Assembly: GCF_002149015.1 (NCBI RefSeq)
Contig: NZ_NGFO01000019.1
Coordinates: forward strand, 1-64,000
Source: Gordonia lacunae
GTDB lineage: Bacteria > Actinomycetota > Actinomycetes > Mycobacteriales > Mycobacteriaceae
Length of the DNA stretch: 64,000 bases
Direction: 5' to 3'
This document shows, piece after piece, positions 1 through 8,319 of the stretch (the first letter of the stretch is position 1; every line of letters starts with the position of its first letter). Made by a program: the position numbers and the translations under genes. Below the pieces are notes generated by a model. The model did no database searches and was not told the origin of the DNA. It worked only from the letters and a program-made list of their open reading frames with translations.

Positions 1-307
1 GTCGTCATTGCCAACGGTGTGCGTGCAGGCCGTGCGAAACCACTGACCGCCCCACCCGCAACCTCAGCCCCAATCACAGTGCCGGCGTAGGCAAAAGCAA
101 CTTCCATACCGGTGAGCACAACCCACACCCGGGTTGTGCTCACCGTGCTCGCCCTGCTTATTGCCGTCGGCGATCTGAGCCTATGACGCCCAATCTGGAA
201 CAGGCGCTTAAGCAAACTGTGAGGAACTCGATCGTTGGCGAGTCGACCTCGGTTCTCACCCAGCCAATGTTGCATCAGCTGGCAATAAATCCCGTTCGGG
301 AAATGAC
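1..307. other. Window edge and upstream region, no complete gene
   Basis: No complete gene is visible. On the plus strand an open frame runs from base 1 to a TAG at 88-90 (about 29 codons) and could be the last residues of a gene cut by the window edge. A minus-strand frame starting at an ATG at 107 also stays open to base 1. Neither shows the strong GC bias at third codon positions seen in the neighbours, so neither is called. A perfect 15-bp hairpin at 110-145 would end whatever enters from the left. The stretch 180-307 should hold the promoter of the Rieske operon, but I see no clear -35/-10 pair and only a weak ribosome binding site. Confidence 0.5.
110..145. terminator. Perfect 15-bp hairpin, probable terminator
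   Basis: CGGTGAGCACAACCC at 110-124 pairs perfectly with GGGTTGTGCTCACCG at 131-145 around a 6-nt loop. There is no good T-tract, only CTTATT about 20 nt on, so it would be a tract-poor actinobacterial terminator. It separates the left edge from the Rieske operon. Confidence 0.6.
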
Positions 308-1417
308 ATGACCACCACACAGCCAACCCCCGACCAGAGGTCCGCGACCCGCGAGCGGCCCTCCGCGCGACGGACCCCGACCTACGCCGTGGGAACCCGC
401 CGTCACCTCGACGCCGACGAGATCGCGGCGACGGGACTCCGGGACCGCTGGTACCCGATCCTTCCGTCGCGGATGCTCGAGCCCGGCGCCATGGTCCCGG
501 TCCGCCGGCTCGAGGTCGACTGGGTGCTGTTCCGCGACGCGCAGGGACGGGTCCGCATGCTCGAGGACCGGTGCCCGCACCGCAGCGCGCCGCTGTCGGT
601 GGGGCAGCATCTCGGCGACCGCATCGCCTGCGCCTACCACGGGGTCCAGGTGGACGGCGAGGGCACCGTCGTGTCGGTGCCGGGGATGCCGGGATGCGCA
701 CTCGAGGGCCGCCGCGCGACGATATCGCTCGAGGTGGTCGAGGCGGCCGACACGATCTTCGCCTTCCTGCCGCTGACGGCCGAGTCGGTCCCCACCCCGT
801 TCGTGTTGCCCGACCGGCTGTCCGATCCGGAGGTGTCCTGGTTCGGCAACTTCGCCGAGTGGGCGGGTCCCTGGCGCTTCTACATGGACAACGTCCTCGA
901 CCCCATGCACGGCGCGTTCCTGCACCGCAACTCGCATTCGATGTTCGGCGGCGACACCTCCGCACGGTTCCGCATCCGCGAGACCGACCGCGGGTTTTTC
1001 TTCGAGAAGACCGACCAGCGGGGCGTCAACTTCGACTGGGTCGAGTTCGTCCGCGGGTCGATGGACTACGTCGACCTCGAGATTCCCTACGGTCCCGGCG
1101 CCGGCCCCGGCGGCGTGTTCGGGATCGTCGGGATGAGCACTCCGATAGACCGATCGACGTCGGCGATCTTCCACTGGCGCACCCGCCGGGTCAGCGGCTG
1201 GGAGCGGGAGACCTGGCGGTTCCTCTACCGCACGACGCTGGAGGCCAAGCACTGGGAGGTCCTCGAACAGGATCGTCTGGTCCTCGAGGCACTCGCCGGT
1301 GACGCCGACCGGGAAGAGCACCTCTACCAGCATGATCTCGGGGTGTCCCGGATCCGACGGATCTACCGCGCCGACGCCGTCGCCCAAGCCGAGCAGCTCG
1401 CGGCAGCGAACGCGTGA
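308..1417 (+). CDS. Rieske non-heme iron oxygenase, alpha-type subunit
   Basis: 369 aa. A Rieske [2Fe-2S] site is complete: C89-x-H91 and C108-x2-H111. A mononuclear iron site follows as N195-x2-D198-x2-H201-x4-H206, the usual arrangement in ring-hydroxylating and demethylating oxygenases. The family inserts oxygen into aromatic or alicyclic substrates using electrons from a separate reductase and ferredoxin. No such partner is encoded nearby, so it must use one from elsewhere. It opens a plus-strand operon with a small unknown protein, a RidA-like protein and an aromatic-acid transporter, which argues for an aromatic or related acid substrate. An in-frame alternative ATG is not obvious; another ATG at 303 is in a different frame. 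Substrate unknown. Confidence 0.88.
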   Translation: MTTTQPTPDQRSATRERPSARRTPTYAVGTRRHLDADEIAATGLRDRWYPILPSRMLEPGAMVPVRRLEVDWVLFRDAQGRVRMLEDRCPHRSAPLSVGQHLGDRIACAYHGVQVDGEGTVVSVPGMPGCALEGRRATISLEVVEAADTIFAFLPLTAESVPTPFVLPDRLSDPEVSWFGNFAEWAGPWRFYMDNVLDPMHGAFLHRNSHSMFGGDTSARFRIRETDRGFFFEKTDQRGVNFDWVEFVRGSMDYVDLEIPYGPGAGPGGVFGIVGMSTPIDRSTSAIFHWRTRRVSGWERETWRFLYRTTLEAKHWEVLEQDRLVLEALAGDADREEHLYQHDLGVSRIRRIYRADAVAQAEQLAAANA

Positions 1418-1749
1418 GCACCGACCCGACGATGCTGCTGACCGTGGTGCTGCGCCACGATCAGGGCCAGGACCTCGAGCAGTTGCAGGGGCGGCTCGAC
1501 GACCACGACTGGTGGCACGGCTTCCCGCCGGCCGGCTGCGAGATCGTCTCCTGGGTCGTCGCCATGGGAATCGGACAGATCGTGACCCTCCGGCTTCCGG
1601 CCGACCGGCTCCCGGCGGTGAACGTCGAACTCGAGCGCCGGGCGTGGGGCACCTTCGCCACCGACTTCTATCCGACCTACGACTTCCTGCCGGTGCGCGA
1701 ACGACTCACCCGGGAGTCCGATGCGCGACGGTCGGTGGTGACGTCGTGA
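1414..1749 (+). CDS. Small conserved-looking protein of unknown function
   Basis: 111 aa. It starts at a GTG that overlaps the Rieske gene stop by 4 nt (GTGA), and its own stop overlaps the next gene in the same way, so it is translationally coupled on both sides. The predicted pattern (beta strand LLTVVLRH, helix, WHGFPPAG turn, strands, helix) would suit a small alpha/beta domain of ferredoxin-like or Dabb type, but I do not recognise the family. No signal peptide, membrane segment or metal motif. Its fixed place between an oxygenase and a RidA-like protein suggests an accessory role in that pathway. Confidence 0.75.
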   Translation: MSTDPTMLLTVVLRHDQGQDLEQLQGRLDDHDWWHGFPPAGCEIVSWVVAMGIGQIVTLRLPADRLPAVNVELERRAWGTFATDFYPTYDFLPVRERLTRESDARRSVVTS

Positions 1750-2150
1750 CCCGGGTCGGACACCCCGACGTCGCGGAGCCGCCCCGCCCGGACATGTTCA
1801 GCAACGCCCGCGTCGTCGGCGAGCAGTTCTTCCTGTCGGGGATGCACGCCGGCGGGCCGGACGGACCGGTGGGTGGCGACGACGCCCACGCCCAGGCCGT
1901 CGAGACCTTTCGCCGCGTACGCGCTCTGACCGAGGCGTGCGGCGCCACTGTCGACGACATCGTCGTGTTGCGCATCTATGTCACCGACATCGCCGACAAG
2001 GCAGCGGTCGGACGCGCCCGGAGCGCGATGTTCTCCGGGGACTTCCCGTGTTCGACCCTCGTCGAGGTGTCGGCACTGGTCGAGCCCGGCCTCAGCGTCG
2101 AGGTCGAGGCACAGGGATTTCTCCCGAAGGCCGCACCCGCGGCCGACTAG
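1746..2150 (+). CDS. RidA/YjgF-family protein lacking the catalytic arginine
   Basis: 134 aa. GTG start overlaps the previous stop (GTGA). Family landmarks: the strand with FFLSG near residue 30, R76-I-Y-V-T-D, and PGLSVEVEAQGF near the C-terminus. Active RidA enzymes hydrolyse reactive enamine/imine intermediates and need an Arg in the motif P-A-R-S/T. Here the segment reads P101-C102-S103-T104, so Ser stands where Arg is expected. It may therefore be a binding protein or a different hydrolase, as in several RidA subfamilies found with aromatic degradation genes. Likely a homotrimer by family precedent. Confidence 0.85.
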   Translation: MTRVGHPDVAEPPRPDMFSNARVVGEQFFLSGMHAGGPDGPVGGDDAHAQAVETFRRVRALTEACGATVDDIVVLRIYVTDIADKAAVGRARSAMFSGDFPCSTLVEVSALVEPGLSVEVEAQGFLPKAAPAAD

Positions 2151-2201
2151 AATCACTCGAACCGGCGTCAGCCACGCCGACTACACCCCGAGGACGCCAT
2201 C

Positions 2202-3560
2202 GTGAGCGGACCAACTCTCAACTCCAGCCCGAACAACTCAGCACCGGCCGTCGACAGACCCAACTGGCCGGTCCTGATCCTCGCCTTCGTCGCAGTCGTC
2301 CTCGACGGCTACGACACCATCGCCCTGGGCCTCTCGGTGCCGGCACTCAAGGAGGACTGGGGTGTCCCCGCATCCCATTTCACTCCTGCCCTGTCGCTGA
2401 CGAGTCTCGGCGTGGCACTCGGCTACATCGCGGTCGGGCGACTGACCGCACGCTTCGGGTGCCGCAAGGTCATCCTCGTCGCGGTCGTCGTCTTCACCAT
2501 CGGCAGTCTGCTCACTGCCTGGGCGGGCAACATCGTCGAATTGAGCGCGCTCCGTTTGATCACGGGGTTCGGTCTCGGTGCGGTCATGCCGGCCGCCGTC
2601 GCGCAGGCGACGGCACTCAACCCCGCCCGACACCGACAGTCGATCGCGGTGTTCGTCACGATGGGGATCTCGCTCGGCGCGCTCATCGCCGGCGTCCTGG
2701 GTTCGCAGCTCGTCTCCGCGTACGGCTGGCCGTCGGTGTTCATCGTCGGCGCCGCCGCCTCGGCACTCCTCCTCCCCTTCCTGTGGTTGTGGCTGCCCGA
2801 TGAGCGCGCCCTCACCGGCGTCGTGGCGGGTTCGGAGGCCCGGCATCACGCCGCGGTCGCGCGATTGTTCGACCCCGCGGTCCGCGGCCGCACCCTGTTG
2901 CTGTGGGGCTTCGCGTTCATGGTGTTCTCGGTGTTCTACATCTTCTCGTCATGGCTGCCCACCCTGCTCACGAGCTACGGGTTCAGCACCGGGCTCGCCC
3001 CGCTCGGCTCGGCCGCCCTCGGCGTCGGAAGCATCATCGGAGCGGGCATCCTGATCGTCGGCGCGACCCGCTTTCGGATGAGCTCCGTCCTCGCCGGAAC
3101 CACCGTGGCGGCCATCGCATTCCTGATCCTGTCGGCCTTCCTCGGTTCCGACAAGGCACTGCTGCTGCTGGTGTTCGGCGGGGTCGGACTCGGTCTGCAG
3201 GCCGGCATGATCGGTCAGGCCGCGGTGGCGGTGTCGATCTACCCGCAGGCCACCGCCGCCACCGGAGTCGGCTGGGCGTCCTCGATGGGCCGCCTCGGAT
3301 CGGTGGTCGGCCCGATTGTCGGCGGCGCCCTGATCGGACTCGGCCTCTCGACGAGCGCGATCGTGCTCATCGCCTGCGCGCCGGTCGCGATCGCACTCGG
3401 ACTCATCCTGCTGCTCCGCCGCACCGAGCCGAAGGTGTCCGACGACGCGGCCGGGACGGGACGGCTCGACGGTCCGGACACCGGGGACCGCACGACGGTC
3501 GGCGGACCGGCGATGACCAGCCAGACCATGAACGGCCACGCGATCGGCGGGCAGGCCTGA
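2202..3560 (+). CDS. MFS transporter, aromatic acid:H+ symporter type
   Basis: 452 aa with twelve hydrophobic segments. The first helix carries D35-G-Y-D38, the signature of the AAHS family (PcaK, BenK), where both Asp residues are needed for transport. The loop after helix 2 has the MFS motif (VGRLTARFGCRKV). GTG start with GAGGA about 7 nt upstream. It follows the RidA-like gene by 51 nt and closes the operon. It probably imports the acid that the Rieske enzyme attacks. The last 40 residues are a hydrophilic Gly/Thr/Met-rich tail. Confidence 0.9.
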   Translation: MSGPTLNSSPNNSAPAVDRPNWPVLILAFVAVVLDGYDTIALGLSVPALKEDWGVPASHFTPALSLTSLGVALGYIAVGRLTARFGCRKVILVAVVVFTIGSLLTAWAGNIVELSALRLITGFGLGAVMPAAVAQATALNPARHRQSIAVFVTMGISLGALIAGVLGSQLVSAYGWPSVFIVGAAASALLLPFLWLWLPDERALTGVVAGSEARHHAAVARLFDPAVRGRTLLLWGFAFMVFSVFYIFSSWLPTLLTSYGFSTGLAPLGSAALGVGSIIGAGILIVGATRFRMSSVLAGTTVAAIAFLILSAFLGSDKALLLLVFGGVGLGLQAGMIGQAAVAVSIYPQATAATGVGWASSMGRLGSVVGPIVGGALIGLGLSTSAIVLIACAPVAIALGLILLLRRTEPKVSDDAAGTGRLDGPDTGDRTTVGGPAMTSQTMNGHAIGGQA

Positions 3561-3583
3561 CGCCTCGAACCCATTCGACGAGC

Positions 3584-3611
3584 GGCGTACCGGGTACCAC
3601 TCCGGTGCGCC
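3584..3611 (+). terminator. Hairpin after the MFS gene
   Basis: GGCGTACCGG (3584-3593) and CCGGTGCGCC (3602-3611) form a 10-bp stem with one G-U pair and an 8-nt loop, 23 nt after the stop codon. No T-tract. Confidence 0.5.
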
Positions 3612-3657
3612 GATCGTCGTCCCGCCCACCTCGTGACGGACCGGTCGCCGAACGCGA

Positions 3658-3930
3658 TCAGCACGCGCGCGACCACAACAGATACCCGACCGCGAGCGCG
3701 AACACACCAGGCCCCAGTCGCACGAGGTGATCGCGGGTCACCGCCTCGTCCAGGTCGGCGTCGGAGAATCCGCCGCGGAGCGCGTGCTCGCGAAAGATCA
3801 GGCCGGAACGATCAGCGGGAATCGGGATCACGAACACTTGGACGCGCCCGGCGCCCGAACGGTTCCATCCCCCGCTCCCCAATCCGAAAAGACCACACAA
3901 CCGCTGGTCTCCCTGAATCGAATGCACCAC
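3658..3930 (-). pseudogene. Remnant of AbiEi-type antitoxin/regulator N-terminus
   Basis: An open frame of about 90 codons on the minus strand contains IPIPADRSGLIFREHALRGG and then SDADLDEAVTRDHLVRLGPG followed by VFAL. This is the N-terminal winged-helix of the AbiEi antitoxin-domain proteins that are common in Gordonia and relatives (a run ending in R-x-G-V-Y/F). Full-length members run about 250-330 aa; here the frame leaves the family right after GVFAL and stops. The region downstream (3561-3657) holds no continuation. I read it as a decayed fragment and not a functional antitoxin. Confidence 0.6.
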
Positions 3931-3946
3931 AGGAGGTCGGGCCCGC

Positions 3947-4016
3947 GACCGGCAGACTTCAACTCGACCGATGGACTTCGATCGAGGTCTAGGAGTCGCG
4001 TTGAAGTCTGTCGGTC
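3947..4016. repeat. 70-nt nested inverted repeat
   Basis: GACCGGCAGACTTCAAC (3947-3963) pairs with GTTGAAGTCTGTCGGTC (4000-4016): 17 bp with a single G-U. Inside it, CGAC (3965-3968)/GTCG (3995-3998) and CGAT (3969-3972)/ATCG (3981-3984) can pair further. It lies between the AbiEi remnant and the mini-slipin in an otherwise empty stretch (3931-4234). It could be the terminal repeat of a lost element, a strong terminator or a structured RNA; sequence alone does not decide. Confidence 0.6.
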
Positions 4017-4234
4017 ACAGAATGGGGCCTCGGGGAGCAGCGGGTTGCGCTCGCAAGCCCGCTCCTCGGGGGCACCGCTCCCGGGAGCACGGACTCGGTC
4101 GATCCTGTGGTCGTCGTCCGAGTCGTCCGCGACTCCGCGGCGCACCCCATCGGCCGGCTCGCCCGCGAGCGGTGTCGCCATCCGAATCGTCTATGACCGA
4201 CAGGCATTGCGACACAACGGAAAGGAGGATCGCC

Positions 4235-4636
4235 ATGCTGTTCCACAACCGAATCACCGTCCCACCGGGCCACATCGTGCTGGCCTACCGGGGTGACCAC
4301 GCCCAGACGCTCCCGGCCGGCCGTCACCGCGTGCGCAAGCCCGACGCCACGTTGAGCGTCGACCTGCGTGAGCGCCTGATCCCGGTCGCACCGCAGGAGG
4401 TGCTCACCGCCGAGGTACGCAGCGCGGCCCTCGACGTGATCACCGCCAAGACCCGCGGTCTGGCGAAGCTGGAGGCGGCGCGCGCCGAGACCGCCGCCCT
4501 GCGCGCGCTGGCCAACGCGGGCCGGCTGCTCGACGCCCACCCGGCGCTGGCGCAGCTGCGGCTCGTCGAGTCGGTGCCCTACGGCGCCCGCGTCGTGCTC
4601 AGCGTCGGCGGCGCCGAGGCGCCGCCGGAGGGCTGA
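4235..4636 (+). CDS. Miniature slipin-like protein (SPFH core mostly missing)
   Basis: 133 aa. An exceptional ribosome binding site, AAAGGAGG, ends 7 nt before the ATG. The N-terminal 65 residues (ITVPPGHIVLAYRGDHAQ, PAGRHRV, VDLRERLIPV, VLTAEV) match the start of bacterial slipins. Residues 75-125 (LEAARAETAALRALANAG, LLDAHPALAQLRL) match their C-terminal helix. The middle of the SPFH domain, normally 100 or more residues, is absent. Either an internal deletion left a fused mini-protein or this is a compact subfamily. The reading frame is intact and the ribosome binding site strong, so I call it a gene. No membrane segment is visible. Role unknown. Confidence 0.7.
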   Translation: MLFHNRITVPPGHIVLAYRGDHAQTLPAGRHRVRKPDATLSVDLRERLIPVAPQEVLTAEVRSAALDVITAKTRGLAKLEAARAETAALRALANAGRLLDAHPALAQLRLVESVPYGARVVLSVGGAEAPPEG

Positions 4637-4713
4637 GCCTTCGCGCGGAAGCGTTTCCGTCCCGCGTATCGGGTTCGTCGGCAGCACGGAAGCCGTTGCG
4701 CGGGCAAACGAGA

Positions 4714-4742
4714 GCCCCGGCCGGAACGAATCCGGCCGGGGC
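4714..4742. terminator. Bidirectional terminator between mini-slipin and fadB
   Basis: GCCCCGGCCGGA (4714-4725) pairs perfectly with TCCGGCCGGGGC (4731-4742) around loop ACGAA. It is followed by CCTTGTTG on the plus side and by CTCTCGTTTG on the minus side. It sits between two convergent genes. Confidence 0.85.
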
Positions 4743-4774
4743 CCTTGTTGTCTGCCGGTCACCCAGCGAAAACC

Positions 4775-6976
4775 CTACTTCGCAGCGAGGTTCTCGTTGG
4801 TCAGCTTGGTGACACCCTGCTCGGCCTTCTCGACCAGCGAAGCCGGCGGCTCGAAGTGCTTGCCGTACTTGCCGGCGAGGTCCTTGGCACGCGCGACGAA
4901 GCCGGGCACGCCACCCTCGTAACCGTTGATGTACTGGATGACACCACCGGTCCAGGCGGGGAAGCCGATGCCGAAGATCGAACCGATGTTCGCGTCCTCG
5001 ACCGAGGTGAGCACACCTTCGTCGAAGCACTTCACGGTCTCGAGGGACTCGGCGAAGAGCATGCGCTCCTTCATGTCCTCGAGCGGGATCTCGGTGGTGC
5101 CCGACTTGAAGTGCTCACGCAGGCCCGGCCAGAGCTGGGTGCGCTTGCCGTTCTCGTCGTAGTCGTAGAAGCCCTTGCCGTCCTTCTTGGCGGTACGGCC
5201 GTTCTCGACCATCCAGTCGACGACGGCGTTCGAGCCGTGCTGCGGGAAATCCTTGCCCTCGGCCTTGGCCGCTGCCTCGGTCTCCTTGCGGATCTTCTGC
5301 GGCAGGGTCAGGGTCAGCTCGTCCATGAGCTGCAGCGGCGCGGCCGGGTAACCGGCCTGGGTGCCCGCATGCTCGATGAACGCCGGCTCGACGCCCTCGC
5401 CGACGGCCGCGATGGCCTCGTTGATGAAGGTGCCGATGACGCGGCTGGTGAAGAAGCCACGGCTGTCGTTGACGACGATCGGGGTCTTGCGGATGGCCAG
5501 CGTGTAGTCGATGACCTTGGCCAGCACGGCATCCGAGGTCTTCTCACCCTTGATGATCTCGACCAGCGGCATCTTGTCGACCGGCGAGAAGAAGTGGATT
5601 CCGATGAAGTCCTCGGACCGCTTCACGCCCTCCGCGAGGATGGTGATCGGCAGGGTCGAGGTGTTGGAACCCAGGACGGCGTCGGGCTCGACGATGTCCT
5701 CGATCTCCTGGAACACCTTGTGCTTGACCTCGACCGACTCGAACGCGGCCTCGATGACGAGGTCGACACCCTTGAAGTCGGCGGCGTCGACGGTCGGGTG
5801 GATGCGGGCGAGCAGTGCGTCGCTCTTCTCCTGGGTGGTCTTGCCCTTGGCGAGAGCCTTCTCCTCGAGCTTCTCCGAGTAGCCCTTGCCGCGCTTGGCA
5901 GCGTCGAGGTCGATGTCCTTGAGGACCACCTCGATGCCGGCCTTCGCCGACACGTAAGCGATTGCCGCGCCCATCATTCCGGCGCCGATGACGCCGACCT
6001 TCTTGGCGGTGAACTTGTCATAACCCTCGGGACGCGAGCCGCCGCCGTTGATGTGCTGCAGATCGAAGAAGAACGCCTTGATCATGTTCTGTGCGACCTG
6101 GCCGGTGACCAGCGAGACGAAGTAGCGGGTCTCGATGATGTCGGCGGTGTCGACGTCGACGTAGGCACCCTCGACGGCGGCGGCCAGGATGGCGCGCGGA
6201 GCCGGCATGTTGGCACCCTTGATCTGCTTGCGCAGCAGGGCCGGCAGCGCCGGGAGGTTGGCGGCGAACGCCGGGTTGGTGGGGGCACCGCCCGGGATCT
6301 TGTAGCCCTTGACGTCGAACGGCTGCTGGGCCTCGGGGTTCTCCTTGATCCAGGCCTTGGCGGCGGGGATCAGTTCCTCGATGGACCCGACGACCTCGTT
6401 GACCAGACCGGTCTCCTTGGCCTTGGTCGGATTGAAGCGCTGACCCTGGAGCAGGACACCCATGAGGGCGTTCTGGATACCGAGCAGACGGACGGTACGG
6501 ACGACACCGCCACCGCCGGGCAGCAGGCCGAGGGTGGCCTCGGGCAGACCGATCTGGACACCCTTGACGTCCGCGGCGATGCGGTAGTGGGTGTGCAGCG
6601 CGATCTCCAGGCCGCCACCGAGTGCGGCACCGTTGATGGCGGCGACGACCGGCTTGCCCAGGGTCTCGAGACGACGCAGCACATTCTTCATGGCGTTGGT
6701 GGTCTCGGTGATCTGCGTGGCGATCTCCTCTTTGGAGACGTCCTTGCGATCGCTGGTCATGTCCTTGAGGTCGCCACCGGCGAAGAAGGTCTTCTTCGCG
6801 GAGGTGAGGACGACACCGGTGATGTCGTCCTTCTCGGCCTCCAGGCGATCGACGGTCGCGGCCATCGACTCCTGGTAGAGCGCGTTCATCGTGTTGGCGC
6901 CCTGGTTGGGGTCGTCCATGGTCAGGATGACGACGCCATCGGCGTCCTTCTCCCAATTGATCATGTTGTCACTCAT
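4775..6976 (-). CDS. fadB: Fatty acid oxidation complex alpha subunit (enoyl-CoA hydratase / 3-hydroxyacyl-CoA dehydrogenase)
   Basis: 733 aa, full length for mycobacterial FadB. N-terminal crotonase domain: both catalytic glutamates are present, E124 (GGGLE) and E146 (LPEATLG), with the oxyanion segment FAGGDL near 65-70. The NAD-binding domain starts with G331-A-G-M-M-G336 and carries the catalytic His in GIHFFSPV (H461). Two C-terminal dehydrogenase domains follow. It hydrates enoyl-CoA and oxidises L-3-hydroxyacyl-CoA in the cytosol, acting with the thiolase FadA encoded just upstream on the same strand. This is the core beta-oxidation pair that would take short acyl-CoAs from the catabolic island further along the window. 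Confidence 0.96.
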   Translation of the reverse strand: MSDNMINWEKDADGVVILTMDDPNQGANTMNALYQESMAATVDRLEAEKDDITGVVLTSAKKTFFAGGDLKDMTSDRKDVSKEEIATQITETTNAMKNVLRRLETLGKPVVAAINGAALGGGLEIALHTHYRIAADVKGVQIGLPEATLGLLPGGGGVVRTVRLLGIQNALMGVLLQGQRFNPTKAKETGLVNEVVGSIEELIPAAKAWIKENPEAQQPFDVKGYKIPGGAPTNPAFAANLPALPALLRKQIKGANMPAPRAILAAAVEGAYVDVDTADIIETRYFVSLVTGQVAQNMIKAFFFDLQHINGGGSRPEGYDKFTAKKVGVIGAGMMGAAIAYVSAKAGIEVVLKDIDLDAAKRGKGYSEKLEEKALAKGKTTQEKSDALLARIHPTVDAADFKGVDLVIEAAFESVEVKHKVFQEIEDIVEPDAVLGSNTSTLPITILAEGVKRSEDFIGIHFFSPVDKMPLVEIIKGEKTSDAVLAKVIDYTLAIRKTPIVVNDSRGFFTSRVIGTFINEAIAAVGEGVEPAFIEHAGTQAGYPAAPLQLMDELTLTLPQKIRKETEAAAKAEGKDFPQHGSNAVVDWMVENGRTAKKDGKGFYDYDENGKRTQLWPGLREHFKSGTTEIPLEDMKERMLFAESLETVKCFDEGVLTSVEDANIGSIFGIGFPAWTGGVIQYINGYEGGVPGFVARAKDLAGKYGKHFEPPASLVEKAEQGVTKLTNENLAAK

Positions 6977-7013
6977 GGTGATTCGCAGAGTTCTTTCTCG
7001 TGAAGTGGTGGTC

Positions 7014-7087
7014 GTCGCCCCCTGAGGAGCGAGCGAAGCGACGCGCCCGTCGCCCCCTGAGGAGCGAGCGAAGCGAGCCTCGAAGGG
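7014..7087. repeat. Two direct copies of a palindromic intergenic repeat
   Basis: A 28-nt unit occurs twice, at 7014-7041 and 7049-7076, with a 35-nt period; its core is GAGGAGCGAGCGAAGCGA. The second copy is complete as an imperfect palindrome: CCCTGAGG (7055-7062) pairs with CCTCGAAGGG (7078-7087) with a GA bulge. It fills the fadA-fadB gap directly after the fadA stop. It resembles a small repeat that I recall as common between genes in Gordonia and related genera, where it behaves like a REP element. Confidence 0.8.
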
Positions 7088-8299
7088 TCAGAGACGCTCG
7101 ATGATGGTCGCGACGCCCATGCCGCCACCGATACAGAGGGTGATCAGGCCGTAGCGGCCGCCGGTGCGCTCGAGCTCGTCGAGGCAGGTGCCGTAGATCA
7201 TCGCGCCGGTAGCACCGAGCGGGTGACCCATGGCGATCGCGCCGCCGTTCACGTTGACCTTCTCGTGCGGGATCTTCAGATCCTTCATCCACTTCATGAC
7301 GACCGAGGCGAATGCCTCGTTCAGCTCGAACACGTCGATGTCGTCGACGGTCAGGCCGGCCTTCTTCAGCGCAAGCTCGGTGGCCGGGGTGGGGCCGGTG
7401 AGCATGATGGTGGGCTCGCTGCCGATCTCGGCGAAGGAGACGACGCGGGCCCGCGGGGTGAGGCCGTTGCGCTTGCCTGCCTCTTCGCTGCCGATGAGCA
7501 CGAGGCCCGATCCGTCGACGATGCCGGAGCTGTTGCCACCGGTGTGGACGTGGTTGATCTTCTCGACGCTCGGGTACTTCTGCAGCGCGACGTCGTCGAA
7601 GCCGGCCATGTCGGCGAGGGCGGCGAAGGCGGCCTTCAGCTTGCCGAGGCTCTCGACGGTCGAACCGGGGCGACGGTGCTCGTCGTGATCGAGGATCGTG
7701 ACGCCGTTGATGTCCTTGACCGGAACCACGGACTTGGTGAAGTAGCCACTGTTCCAAGCCTTTTCGGCGCGAGCCTGCGACTCGGCGGCGTAGGCGTCGA
7801 CGTCCTCGCGCGAGAAGCCCTCGATGGTGGCGATCAGGTCGGCACCGATGCCCTGCGGGACGATGTAGTGGTCGTACGCGGTGGCCGGGTCGGTGAACAG
7901 TGCACCGCCGTCGCTGCCCATCGGGACGCGCGACATCGACTCGACACCACCGGCGAGAACCAGGTCGTCGAAGCCGGAGGCGACCTTGGCGGCGGCGAGG
8001 TTGGTGGCTTCCAGGCCGGAGGCGCAGAAGCGGTTGATCTGGGTGCCGGGGACGGTCTCGGGGAGGCCGCTGTTGAGGGCGGCGGTGCGGGAGATGACCG
8101 CGCCCTGCTCGCCGACCGGGGAGACGACACCGAGGATGACGTCGTTGACGTCGGCCGGATCGAGACCGCCGTGACGCGACAGGACCTCGTTGATGAGACC
8201 GGAGACCAGGTCGACCGGCTTCACGCTGTGCAGCGAACCGCCGCGCTGCTTGCCACGAGGCGTGCGGATCGCCTCGTAGATGAATGCTTGATCAGGCAC
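7088..8299 (-). CDS. fadA: Acetyl-CoA C-acyltransferase (3-ketoacyl-CoA thiolase)
   Basis: 403 aa. Nucleophile C92 in [10 protein letters not shown], His H359 in [15 protein letters not shown] and second Cys C389 in LCIGGGMG give the complete thiolase site. It cleaves 3-ketoacyl-CoA with CoA to acetyl-CoA plus a shortened acyl-CoA, in complex with FadB. It is transcribed with fadB, separated by 111 nt that hold two repeat units. ATG start; minus-strand AAGGAACACTTTCGTGCC gives AAGGA as ribosome binding site. Confidence 0.96.
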   Translation of the reverse strand: MPDQAFIYEAIRTPRGKQRGGSLHSVKPVDLVSGLINEVLSRHGGLDPADVNDVILGVVSPVGEQGAVISRTAALNSGLPETVPGTQINRFCASGLEATNLAAAKVASGFDDLVLAGGVESMSRVPMGSDGGALFTDPATAYDHYIVPQGIGADLIATIEGFSREDVDAYAAESQARAEKAWNSGYFTKSVVPVKDINGVTILDHDEHRRPGSTVESLGKLKAAFAALADMAGFDDVALQKYPSVEKINHVHTGGNSSGIVDGSGLVLIGSEEAGKRNGLTPRARVVSFAEIGSEPTIMLTGPTPATELALKKAGLTVDDIDVFELNEAFASVVMKWMKDLKIPHEKVNVNGGAIAMGHPLGATGAMIYGTCLDELERTGGRYGLITLCIGGGMGVATIIERL

Positions 8300-8319
8300 G
8301 AAAGTGTTCCTTTCACACG

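Noticed and set aside
112..143. Possible CRISPR-like or attachment repeat
   Set aside because: A single hairpin without further copies; a terminator explains it.
275..1387. A 370-codon minus-strand frame over the Rieske gene
   Set aside because: No motif, His/Arg/Gly-rich composition; the plus strand has complete Rieske and iron sites.
4745..7003. A 752-codon open frame on the plus strand
   Set aside because: It is the antisense of fadB. The encoded protein is Asp/Leu/Gly-repeat-like with no family, an effect of GC-rich third positions, while fadB has all catalytic motifs.
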